Below, piece by piece: positions 33,301-45,300 of a DNA stretch of 64,000 nucleotides. Below the pieces are notes generated by a model. The model had not been told where the DNA came from. It saw only the letters and a list, made by a program, of their open reading frames with translations, and searched no databases. Location: NCBI GenBank assembly GCA_948144175.1, contig CANXME010000418.1, positions 991,001 to 1,055,000 on the forward strand, in the 5' to 3' direction. Made by a program: the position numbers and the translations under genes. This DNA is from Closterium sp. NIES-65. Its lineage: Eukaryota > Streptophyta > Zygnematophyceae > Desmidiales > Closteriaceae. Each line of letters begins with the position of its first letter. The first letter of the stretch is position 1.

Positions 33301-36300
33301 ATGTTGCGCACTCCACACGGCATTAAGGGCCATCTGAGTTCTTCAACAGCTCGGCCATGGATGGCGGCATGCTCTGGTCCGAGATGAACTCGCAGGTGTG
33401 TGTGCACTGCGGCTCTCCTTCCGCCTTTCCTCTGTCTCGTTTGACCCCTTAGCACATGTTGCGCACTCCACACGGCATTAAGGGCCATCTGAGTTCTTCA
33501 ACAGCTCGGCCATGGATGGCGGCATGCTCTGGGCCGAGATGAACTCGCAGGTAATTCTCTCCCTCCTTCTCGTTTGACCCTTAGCACCTGTTGCGCACGG
33601 CCCATCAGAGCCATGGGGCAGTCATAATCCGCTTGACCATCACGGATTCCCATTTCTTCAACAACTCGGCCATGGATGGCGGCATGCTCTGGTCCGAGAT
33701 GGACTCGCAGGTATGTGCGATGCAACCCTTGCTTGTCCCTCCCAGGTATCTGTGGCGAAACTCAGACCACAGAGCAAATGTTTGAAGTAGTGTTTTGAGA
33801 CGTCTCAGCGACCGAGCCCTCCTTTCCACTGCCCTCACCTCCTCTCTCTCCTCCTCCCCACCTCCCATGCCCATCACCCCCCTCACATGCTCTCACATCA
33901 GGTGCACATCTCCTCGTCTGTCATGGCCCGCAACAGCGCCACCATCCAGGGCGGGGCGCTCTACTGCATTCACAACGCGCGCCTCTCGCTGCTCGCCTCC
34001 TCCCTGCGCGCCAACACTGCCGCACGAAGAAGGGAAAGGGAGGGGGGGTGGGGCAAAACCACTATATCTCACCTCTCTTTCTCACTGTCCTCAACTCCCT
34101 GCCAACCCTCTCTACCCATACCCTTCACTCACCCCTTCACATAATACACCAGGTGCACATCTCATCATCAGTCATGGCCCGCAACAGCGCCACCATCCAG
34201 GGCGGGGCGCTCTACTGCATTCAGAACGCGCGCCTCTCGCTGCTCGCCTCCTCCCTGCGCGCCAACACTGCCGCACGAAGAAGGGAAAGGGAGGGGGGGT
34301 GGGGCAAAACCACTATATCTCACCTCTCTTTCTCACTGTCCTCAACTCCCTGCCAACCCTCTCTACCCATACCCTTCACCCCTTCACATAATACACCAGG
34401 TGCACATCTCATCATCAGTCATGGCCCGCAACAGCGCCACCATCCAGGGCGGGGCGCTCTACTGCATTCAGAACGCACGCCTCTCGCTGCTCGCCTCCTC
34501 CCTGCGCGCCAACACAGCCGCACGCGGCGGGGCCATTCTCGCGGAAGGGGGAGTCCGCCTGCTGGTCGCTGTGCGGGTGGGCAGCAAATCGCCCACGGTC
34601 TTTGAAGGGAACTCGCAGCATGCGGTGGTGCTGCAGGGGCAGGCAGTGGGGTCTTTTTACGGGCCGGTTCTCTTTCGGGGGAATGCGGGGGGAAGCACGA
34701 TGGACGTGGGGGATGGAGGGGCGATTTTTGCCACGGATTCGACCGTAGTGGTGGTGGGGGGTGGAGTGGGGTTTGAGGGGAACACGGGGCATAGAGGAGG
34801 TGCGATTTTCTGTGATGCAGAGAGCTCGCTGAGTGTTAGCTCGCGGGTGGATGATGCTGCTGTTGCTGCTGCTTATGCCGCTGCTGGTGGCGCTGCTGCT
34901 GCTGCTGCTGCTTCTACTGCTGCTGCTGCTCGTTATGATGAGAGTGCTACAGTCACAGCTGCATCAACTACAGCATCTGCTGCTGCTGACCCAGCACCCA
35001 CGCCCCAAGCACCCATGTTCTCAAACAATCAGGCGCAGGAGGCCGGCGGGGCAATCTTTGTGGCCGGCAACACGTCCCTGCAGATCTCCGATTCGATCTT
35101 CGAGTCCAACCGGGCGGCGATGGGGACAGGTGGCGCGATCCTAGTGCTCGACTACGCGCACGGGGACCTGCGGAATTGCGCTTTCCGAAGCAACGAGGCA
35201 GGCTCGGACGGGTCGGCTGTGTACCTGGATCGGGGAGGCATGGGGGGAGGTTCGGGAGGAGGAGCGGGTGGGGGTGAGGAAAGAGGGGGAACTGGGGGAA
35301 CGGGGGGGGTTGGGGGAAGTGGAGGAGGTGGGGGGGCGGGGGGAACGGGGTTTAGCAAGGCAGCGGTGGGGGCTGTGGTTATGGCGTCTGATATTGCAGG
35401 GTTGCTGCAGGCAGGGAGTAACCTTGGCGCTGCTGCCAATGCCACTGCTGGTACTGCCAGCACTAGCGCCAACGGTAGCAGCAACACCATCACCAACAGC
35501 AGTGCCAGCGGCAGCAGCGGCAGCGGCAGCGGTGGTGACGGTGTGAGTGTGAGTGGCGGGCTGCTGCCTCTGAACGTGTCTGGTCTGTCGTTCTACCGCA
35601 ACAGAGTCACTGGTAACGGCAGCATCCCAGCTCTTGCCAGCGGTGGCAGTGCTAGTGGTGCTGGTGGTGGCAGTGGTGCTGGGGGGAGTGCAGGTGGTGC
35701 AGGAGGGGGAGGGGCAGGGGCAGGGGCAGGGGCAGGGGCAGGGGGAGGGGGAGGGGCGGGGGGGATTGCAATGGCAGCAGGCGGGCTTGGGTCGGCGTTT
35801 CTTGACGCGACGTTCCTCCCTGCCATGCGGTCGACGTGTGTGGGGTGTGAGAGCAAAGACAAGCAGGACACCATCGGCACTCTCCCTTCCTCCTTCCGTC
35901 TCCAGTGAGTCTCAGTCACCCTCATTCCCTAACTCCCTCACTCCCTCACGTCCCCATCCGTGGCTCCCCGCTGCTCTGGTCATCATGTTTCCACTTATTA
36001 GCTCCACCCTTGTGACTTTTGAGTCGACTCAAAAGTCACCTCTGCTCTGGTCATCATGATTCATGTTTCCTCTTATTAGCTTCACCCTTGCCTCCTTCTC
36101 CCTCCCCCTCTCCTTTCCCATTCCCCCTTCCCCCTTCCCCCCAGGTGGTCAGGCCAGAATGACTCAGCAGCAGGTGCCACCACAACTGACATGGTATTTC
36201 AGGTGAAGGGCGATTGCGCTGCCACTGCCACTGCCACTGCCACTGCCACTGCCACTGCCACTGCCACTGCCACTGCCACTGCCACTGCCACTGCCACTGC

Positions 36301-39300
36301 CACTGCCACTGCCACTGCCACTGCCACTGCCACTGCCACTGCCACTGCCACTGCCACTGCCACTGCCACTGCCACTGCCACTGCCACTGCCACTGCCACT
36401 GCCACTGCCACTGCCACTGCCACTGCCACTGCCACTGCCACTGCCACTGCCACTGCCACTGCCACTGCCACTGCCACTGCCACTGAATCGGTATACAGTG
36501 GCAGGGCTGCACGTCACCGTGCTGGACGCCGCAGGCCTCATCCCAGTCAAAGCCTCCGTCCTCCCCACCCCCTCTCTCCATCGCACTCACTCGCCTCTCC
36601 CCTTTCCCATGCCTCGTCCACCCCCCTGTTCCGCTGATCCCCTCCCCACAGGTGGTCAGGGCAGAACGATGCATCTGGAAGCACCACGCCATTCCAGGTG
36701 AAGGGAGACAGGGCTAATCCAGTGACAGGGCTGCATGTCACAGTGCTGGACGCAGCAGGCCTCATCCCAGTCAACGACTTCCGAGCCAAAGCCTCCATCC
36801 TCCCCACTCCTTCCATAAGCGGCCTCCTGCAGGCCATAGCAGTCAACGGCCGCGCCACCATCCCCCCCGTTTCCATCGTCGAACCACCCGAATCCGGGAA
36901 TCTCTCGCTCACGCTGTCGGTTTCCTCGTCGTTGGATGCGTTTCCGCCGATCGCACGGACGGTCGAGATCGTCTTCTGCCCGCCCGGGCAGTTTTACACC
37001 CGCCCGGGGATGACCTGCGAGGTCTGCCCAATCGGGAGCTGGTGCGGGTCCGGGCGGGGCGCGGAGCTCTGCCCGCCGGGCAGCTTTAGTTTTTTCCCGG
37101 GCACAGCATCCCTCACCGATTGTTTACCCTGCCCGATGACCCGCGACGTTCTTAAAGACACGCTAGCGGTGACGTGCGAGCAAGGGAAGATGACAGTAGA
37201 GGAGGGGTTCTGGTTTGACTTCAACAGTATCAGCTCTGGCATCCCTGCCGTGTATGCCTGCGACGTGTTAGATGGATGTGCAGGGCTGGTCTACCCTTCC
37301 AACTCCTCTGAACCCACTGTGATTACTACCCAACAGCCGCAGCAGCAGCAGCAGGCGGCAGCAAATGCAACTCTGGAGCAGCAGCAATGCAAGCAGGGGT
37401 ACAACGAGAATCGGCTCTGCTCCAGCTGCGCGCCCGGATACTACTCAGTGCTCAAGTTCTGCTACCAGTGCGCACCCACCTTCCAGCGCCTCTTCCCGCT
37501 GCTGCTCCTGCTCATCGTGCTCGCCTGGGTGGCCATGGGGATTTTGTCGGACTCGTTTCACACCATTGCTATACTCGCTATAGAGCTGCAGATGCTGACG
37601 TTTATCGGGTCGTACAACCTCCCGCTGCCCTCCTGGGTGAACACCATTATTCAGTACTTCCAGATCGCGCTCTTCGTACCGGTAAGCACTGCTCTCGACC
37701 CAGGTGTTGTCGTTGTATGGCTCATCCCTTCCCCCATCCTCAGGGCATCATTGGGCCAGGCTGCACAGTCATAATGGGCGGGTTGTACTCCTTTGTACTC
37801 CTTTGTGCAGCAGTGGGCAGTCACGATGGTCATCCCCATAACCACACCAAACTCCGTTCCCATGATCACTTCTCACCTCATCCATCTGCCCATATTCCCC
37901 TCCAATCCACAGGACGTGATCGGGCCAGGCTGCACAGTCACCTACTCATTCGTGCAGCAGTGGGCAGTCACCATGGTCATCCCCGTTTTAGGCGTCCTCG
38001 TTTACGCCTGCCTCTACCTCACACACCGCCTCTACTCCCACACCATCACCCGAATCTACGGCACCCCCAAGAACCACCCCATCACCAGCACCACCAGCTT
38101 CACCCCTTCGGCCGCCGCCTCCGCTGCTGCTGCTGCTTCTGCTGCTGCTGCTGCGTCTGCTCCCTCTCTCCGCACCGATATCGACGGCACCAGTTTCTCG
38201 CGAGCTCCAAGCAGCATCGGCTCTCGGGCAGACGACTTGGGCGGGCACGTGACGACAAAACGCGAGATGTTTGACAAGTACGAAAACACGCTGATCCACG
38301 GGGTGACCAACTGGCTCGATCTCAGCTACGCAGCTGTAACCTTCCGGTGTTTCCAGGCGTTCTACCGGCACTGGTACGGCGCGGACGTGATGGGTGCTGC
38401 GCCGTATATCGGGTGGTTTTCCGAGACGCACACGGTGGTGTTTGCGCTGTCGGTGGTGATTGCGGTGGTGTATGTGGCGGGTGCGCCGGTGTGCTACGCG
38501 CTGGTGCTGTGGCTGGGGAAGTCGAAAGGCTTGCTGGCAAGTCATACGTACAAGATGCGATGGGGGTGGATGGTCAGCCGGTGAGTGACACATGATGGGT
38601 GGATGGTCAGCCGGTGAGTGACACATGATGGGTGGATGGTCAGCCGGTGAGTGACACATGATGGGTGGATGGTCAGCCGGTGAGTGACACATGATGGGTG
38701 GATGGTCAGCCGGTGAGTGACACATGATGGGTGGATGGTCAGCCGGTGAGTGACACATGATGGGTGGATGGTCAGCCGGTGAGTGACACATGATGGGTGG
38801 ATGGTCAGCCGGTGAGTGACACATGACTTTTGAGGCGCCTCAAAAGGGGTGGATGGTCAGCCGGTGAGTTTTGAGGCGCCTCAAAAGTCAGCCGGTGAGT
38901 GACACATGATGGGTGTTGCATAGCATTGCAGGCATGCACTACGTTCCCCTCACGTGTGAGCTGCATTGCATGGTGCATGGCACCTCATGGCATGTGATTT
39001 GTGTTTTCCCACCCTCCCGCCCGCACATGTGTGGTGCATGGCATTGCATGGCATGTGATGTGTGGTGCATTGCATTGCATTGCATGGCATGGCATGGCAT
39101 GGCATGGCATGGCATGTGATGTGTGGTGCATTGCATTGCATTGCATGGCATGGCATGGCATGGCATGGCATGGCATGGCATGGCACAGGTACGAGTACGA
39201 CTACTTCTGGTGGCACCTCACCTGCTATGCCCGTCGCATCATCCTCGTCTCCATCACCGTCTTTGGCGTGCAGTCACCCCAGATGCAGGTATGCATGCGT

Positions 39301-42300
39301 GTAGTGACGGAGGTGGGCATAACAACTCTTCTCTACTTCATTACAGTAGTGACACAGTTCGAAGATTCCACTTCCCCACTCCGCCAACACTCTCCTCTTT
39401 CCCCCCCCCCCCCTTCCTCACTTGCTCCCCCACTATCTCCCCCCACCTCATCAGGTATCAGTGACTCTCCCTCTGCAAGCCATTCGCATCGGCCTGCAGT
39501 ACGGCGCATCCCCCTTTGCAGCCTTCTCGCACGACGTGCTCAACTCGCTGCTCGCTGCCCTTCCCTTCTCGCCTCCTTCCTTATCCATCTTGCCATCCCC
39601 TCCCCCAATCAGGTATCAGTGACCCTCCCTCTCCAGGCCATTCGCATCGGCCTACAATATGGAGCCTCTCCCTTCGCAGCCTTCTCGCACGATGTGCTCA
39701 ACTCGCTGCCCGCACTCGCAGAGCTGCTCTTCACGGTGGTGCTCACGGGCTTTAACTTCACTTCTGAGGCCCCTCAAGAATAGCCAAACAGCCACCCTGC
39801 GGAACGGTACATCCCGCTCTCCTCTTCCTCAGTCCTTTTGCCTGATCCACCCCCCTCCCCTCCCCACCCCTCCCCTCCCCTCCCCTCCTCCCCCCAATTC
39901 AGGTATCAGTGACCCTGCCCCTGCAAGCCATTCGCATCGGCCTACAGTACGGCGCATCCCCCTTCGCAGCCTTCTCGCACGACGTGCTCAACTCGCTGCT
40001 CGCACTTGCAGAGCTGCTCTTCACGGTGGCACTCACGGGCTTTAACTACATCGGCATCACCACCGGGGCCAACGTCCTCTTTGCCTTCTCCTTTGCTCTC
40101 GTCTTCCTCCCCACGCTCCTCATCCTCTGCTACGAGCTCGTCAACTGGTAAGTTGTTGTTGTTGTTGTTTTTTTGTTGTTTTGTTTTTGGTTGCATTTCA
40201 CAGCCCTTAACTCTAAACTTTAATAGCTGCCTTTTTGTTCCTGCCCACGCACCTTTTCCTCGACGACAAGATGGTAAACTGGTTAGAGCAATTCCTGTAA
40301 TTTTTTTCTCTGAACTCCCTTCACTCAACTTCTCATCTTTCCCTTCCCCTTTCCCTCCACTATCCCCCCCCCCACCCCCCTCTTCCTCCTTCCTCCTCCC
40401 CCCCCAACAGGTACATCACGCACTGCAATCTCAACAGCTTGTGGCAAAGCGACAAGGCCCGCAAGTTCCCCACTTCTCATCCTCTCCTTCCTTGTTCCCT
40501 CCACTTCCACACCCCCCCCAACAGGTACATCACGCAGTGCAACTGCTGCGAGCTCAGCAGCATGTGGCAGACCGACAAGGCGCGGAAATCCCTTCAAACC
40601 CCTCTCAAATCTCCGCTTCCCACCCTCCCCCTCCCCCTCCTCCCCTCCCCCCCCAACAGGTACATCACGCGATGCAACTGCCGCGAGCTCAACTCCATGT
40701 GGCAGACGGACAAAGCCAGAAAGTCTCTGCGCTCGCGCAAGCACCTGGCAGCCCTCTCAGTGGACAATCTCGTGCATCCCTCCGACACCTCCTTTCCCCT
40801 TCCCCTCCTTCTCCTCCCTCTCCCCCATCTTGCAACAGGTACATCACCCACTGCAACTGTCGCGAGCTCAACTCCATGTGGCAGACCGACAAGGCGCGCA
40901 AGTCTCTGCGCTCACGCAAGCACCTGGCGGCACTCTCAGTGGACGATCTCGTGCATCCCTCCGACATCGCCCGCTGGTTCCGCCCGCACGTGCTCTCCGC
41001 CTTCCTCTTCCACTACTCCTCTGGTCCGCCTCCCCACCATTCACTTTCCGTTTTCCCCAACCTTCCCCCCTCCCTCTCCCCTTCCCCCTCCCCTCCCCCC
41101 CCCCTCCGCCCCGCCCCAACAGGTACATAACGCGCTGCAATTGCAGGGAACTGAACAGCATGTGGCAGACAGACAAGGCCCGCAAGTCCTTACGTTCGCG
41201 CAAGCACCTGGCGGCACTCTCAGTGGACGACCTCGTGCATCCCTCTGACATGGCCCGCTGGTTCCGCCCGCACGTGCTCTCCGCCTTCCTCTTCCACTAC
41301 TCCTCCGCCTCCCCCGCTTACCACGCCGCCCGCCGCAAAACCCTCTCAGACGAAACAGGCTTGGAAACCGGCACTGCTGGTGCTGGTGGTGGTGGCGGGC
41401 AGTTTCAGCACGTGGGTACGGCGGAGATGCGGCGGCGGCGGCGGCTGCTGCTGCGGCTGCGGGACCGGTTTGAGCGGATCCGGCTGGCGGGACCCGGGGA
41501 TGCGCAGTGGATGAAGCACTTAAGTAAGAGTCAGATGTACGGGGTGCTGTCTCAGGCGCTGCTGGGAGCGGCGGTGGGGGAGGTGACTGTTGCGAGAATG
41601 CCTGTGAGTAGTGGGAGTGAAGGGCTGCTGGAAGGGGGTGCTGCTGCTGCTGGTGCCACCGCTGGTGCTGCCGCTGCTGGTGCTGGTGCTGCCGATGCTG
41701 CCGATGGCGGCGTTGGCAGCGCTGGTAATGCTGCTGCTGGTGGTATTGCTGGTGGGTGCTACCATAATAGCCCTTGGGGGGGACCTACTGCTGCTGCTGC
41801 AGGGCATGCTTTCAGTGGCAGGCTGGTAGGGGATAGCAGCCGGCTCACTGGCACTTCCACTCCCACTAATAGGCTAAGCTCCTCCGAAGCTGGCTCCAGG
41901 AGGCTCGGCACCCCCGAGGCTGGTTCACGGAGGCTTGGGACTCCCGAGGCTGGTTCACGGAGGCTTGGGACTCCCGAGGCTGGCTCGCGGGGGCTCAGCA
42001 CTCCCGAAGCTGGCACGAGGGCTGTGTCGAGGAGGCTCGGCACGCCGGAGCTAGGTTCCGCGAGAAGAGTGATGGCTTCGGGCTCAGCAGAAGGGGGAGA
42101 GGCACGGTTGGTAGACTTGGGCGCGGCAGCAGAAAGAGCAGCTGCAGCAGCAGGAGGAGGAGCCGGAGAAGCAGGGGGAGTAGGGGGGGCATCACCAATG
42201 CCAGCGTTTTTGTCTGCATCAGGGAGGTTGGATGTGACAGGGACGGGTGCAGCTGGGGTGGGTACACCTGGAAGAGGTACACCTTTTGGGGGAGGTACAC

Positions 42301-45300
42301 CTGGGCGCAGCACACCTGGGGGAGGTACACCTGGGGGGGGCACGCCTGGAGGGGGAGGTACACCTGGGCGCGGCGTGGCACGATTTGGGTCTCGCAGCCT
42401 ATCGAGACGAGAGCGGTGGGTGCAGCCTGAGGTGAGTAGAGGTGGTGAGGCGAATAGAGGTGATTCGCTTAGAGGTGATCCGTTTAAAGGTGATCCTTCT
42501 AGAGGTGTAGGGGATGGAACAGGGGGAGTGGAAGGGGCAGGGGGAGGGGGAGGAGGAGCGGGAGAGGGAGGGATGGGGCGTTTGGGAGCGGTTGGGGGGG
42601 TGGAAACGGGAGTGGGAGCGGTGGGATGGGATCCAGATGAGGAGGACGAGGAGAGAATGCTGCTGGAGTGGCCGCCCAGGCTGGACCACCACGTTAGCTG
42701 GACGGCAACTAATGCCGCAGGCGGCGAGCTCGAGCGGCGGGGTTTGTCTGGTAGTGGAGCGGATGTGCTGGTGAATGGGGAGGGGGAGGAAGAAGACGGG
42801 GAGGAACTGGAGAGGAATGGGTGGCGTGGGGAGGAGGACGGGGAGGAGGAGGGGGAAGACGGGGAAGAGGGTGAGGAGGATGAGGAGGAGTGTGAGGGGG
42901 ATGAGGAGGATGGGGCAGATCTAGAGGAGAGAGCAGAGCAACGGCGGCATCAGCAGAGGGAGCAGGGTGGGCAAGGGGGTTATAGAGGCGGGTACGGGGA
43001 GGGGCAGGGAGGCGGGGAGGCGTACAGGGAGGGCAGAGAGGGCGGAGGGGGCGGAGAGAACGGAGGGGAGGGCGGAGAGGGGGGGGAAGGGGGCTATGTG
43101 GAGGCTCGGATGAACATGGCGGAGCTCACGCTGCTCTTCCAGCGCCACCTCGCTCTCCTCGTGCGCTCCGAGGCCCTCCGCCGCCCCACCTCGCTGCGCC
43201 TGCTGCTGCAGTCGGAGGCAATTCCAGACCTTCTAGCCTGGCTCACCTCCCCCCACTGGTACGTCTGTGGGCGCTTGCTCATGGTTCTGCTGTTGTTGGG
43301 GGCACGGCACGGGCACCCTAGGCCGTCTGCCGCCACACCTCCCTGCGCCTCCTGCTGCTGCGGTCGGAAGCCATCCCTGGCCTGACCTGCTCGCCTTTTG
43401 AGACGTCTCAAAAGTCTGACCTGACCTGCTCGCCTGGCTCACATCGCCCCACTGGTGGGCTCGAATGCTGTGCTGTGCCTCATGTCCTCCTACCCGACCC
43501 CTCTTGTTTGAGATTGATTTTGAGAATTCTCAAAATCAATCTCAAACAGAATGCTCTGTGCCTCATGTCCTGACCCCTCTACCCGACCCCTCTTGTCATG
43601 CCACACAATTGAGACAGAGGACCAGCATGTCCCCTCCTTTTCTTACCTTTCCTCCTCCCCCCCTCCCCCCACATGTCACACCAGTGAGGCGGAGGACCAG
43701 CAAGTGTAGAGGGATGCGGTGGCAATGGCGCGGTCTGCAGCGGATCTTACCTTTTCCTCCCTCCACCCCTCGTCTCCTCCCCCCCTCCCCCCACATGTCA
43801 CTCCAGTGAGGCGGAGGACCAGCAGGTGTTGAGGGACGTGGTGGCAATGGCGCGGTCGGCAGCGGTTCTTACCCTCCTGCCTTCTCGCCCCTCTCTGCAT
43901 TGTGTCCCTCCCCTCTCCTTGTCACTCCAGTGAGGCAGGGGATCAGCAGGTGCTGAGGGACGTGGTGGCAATGATGCGATCGGCTGTGCTCCTTACCTTC
44001 CCTCCACCCCTCCACCCTTCCTCCCCTACTTTCCCCTCCCTCTCCCCTCCACAGTGAGGCGGAGGACCAGCAGTTGCTGAGGGACGTGGTGGCAATGATG
44101 CGGTCAGCATTGCTCCTTACCTTCCCTCCACCCCTCCACCCTTCCTCCCCTACTTTCCCCTCCCTCTCCCCTCCACAGTGAGGCGGAGGACCAGCAGTTG
44201 CTGAGGGACGTGGTGGCAATGATGCGGTCAGCATTGCTCCTTACCTTCCCTCCACCCCTCCACCCTTCCTCCCCTACTTTCCCCTCCCTCTCCCCTCCAC
44301 AGTGAGGCGGAGGACCAGCAGTTGCTGAGGGACGTGGTGGCAATGATGCGGTCAGCATTGCTCCTTACCTTCCCTCCACCCCTCCACCCTTCCTCCCCTA
44401 CTTTCCCCTCCCTCTCCCCTCCACAGTGAGGCGGAGGACCAGCAGTTGCTGAGGGACGTGGTGGCAATGATGCGGTCAGCATTGCTCCTTACCTTCCCTC
44501 CACCCCTCCACCCTTCCTCCCCTACTTTCCCCTCCCTCTCCCCTCCACAGTGAGGCGGAGGACCAGCAGTTGCTGAGGGACGTGGTGGCAATGATGCGGT
44601 CAGCATTGCTCCTTACCTTCCCTCCACCCCTCCACCCTTCCTCCCCTACTTTCCCCTCCCTCTCCCCTCCACAGTGAGGCGGAGGACCAGCAGTTGCTGA
44701 GGGACGTGGTGGCAATGATGCGGTCAGCATTGCTCCTTACCTTCCCTCCACCCCTCCACCCTTCCTCCCCTACTTTCCCCTCCCTCTCCCCTCCACAGTG
44801 AGGCGGAGGACCAGCAGGTGCTGAGGGACGTGGTGGCAATGATGCGGTCAGCATTGCTCCTTACCTTCCCTCCACCCCTCCACCCTTCCTCCCCTACTTT
44901 CCCCTCCCTCTCCCCTCCACAGTGAGGCGGAGGACCAGCAGGTGCTGAGGGACGTGGTGGCAATGATGCGGTCAGCAGTGGTGGCGGAGGCTGGCAGTGG
45001 AAGGTGACGTGTGCCTCGATCCCCACTCTCTTTCTCCTCCCCTCCTCCTTTCCCCCCATCCACAGTGAGGCAGAGGACCAGCAGGTGCTGAGGGATGTGG
45101 TGGCGATGATGCAATCAGCAGCGGTGGCGGAGGCAGGCAGAAGATGATAAATCATCCCTCCTCTCCTTCTTCGCCTCCCTCCCCTCTTCTTGTAACGCCA
45201 GTGAGGCGGAGGACCAGCAGGTGCTGAGGGACGTGGTGGCAATGATGCGGTCAGCAGCGGTGGCGGAGGCAGGCGGTGGGTGATGGGACATGCCTTTATC

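Noticed and set aside
36191-36637. Poly(Ala-Thr), poly(Gly-Ser) and poly(Trp-Gln) frames
   Set aside because: All are translations of the GCCACT hexamer in a broken exon copy.
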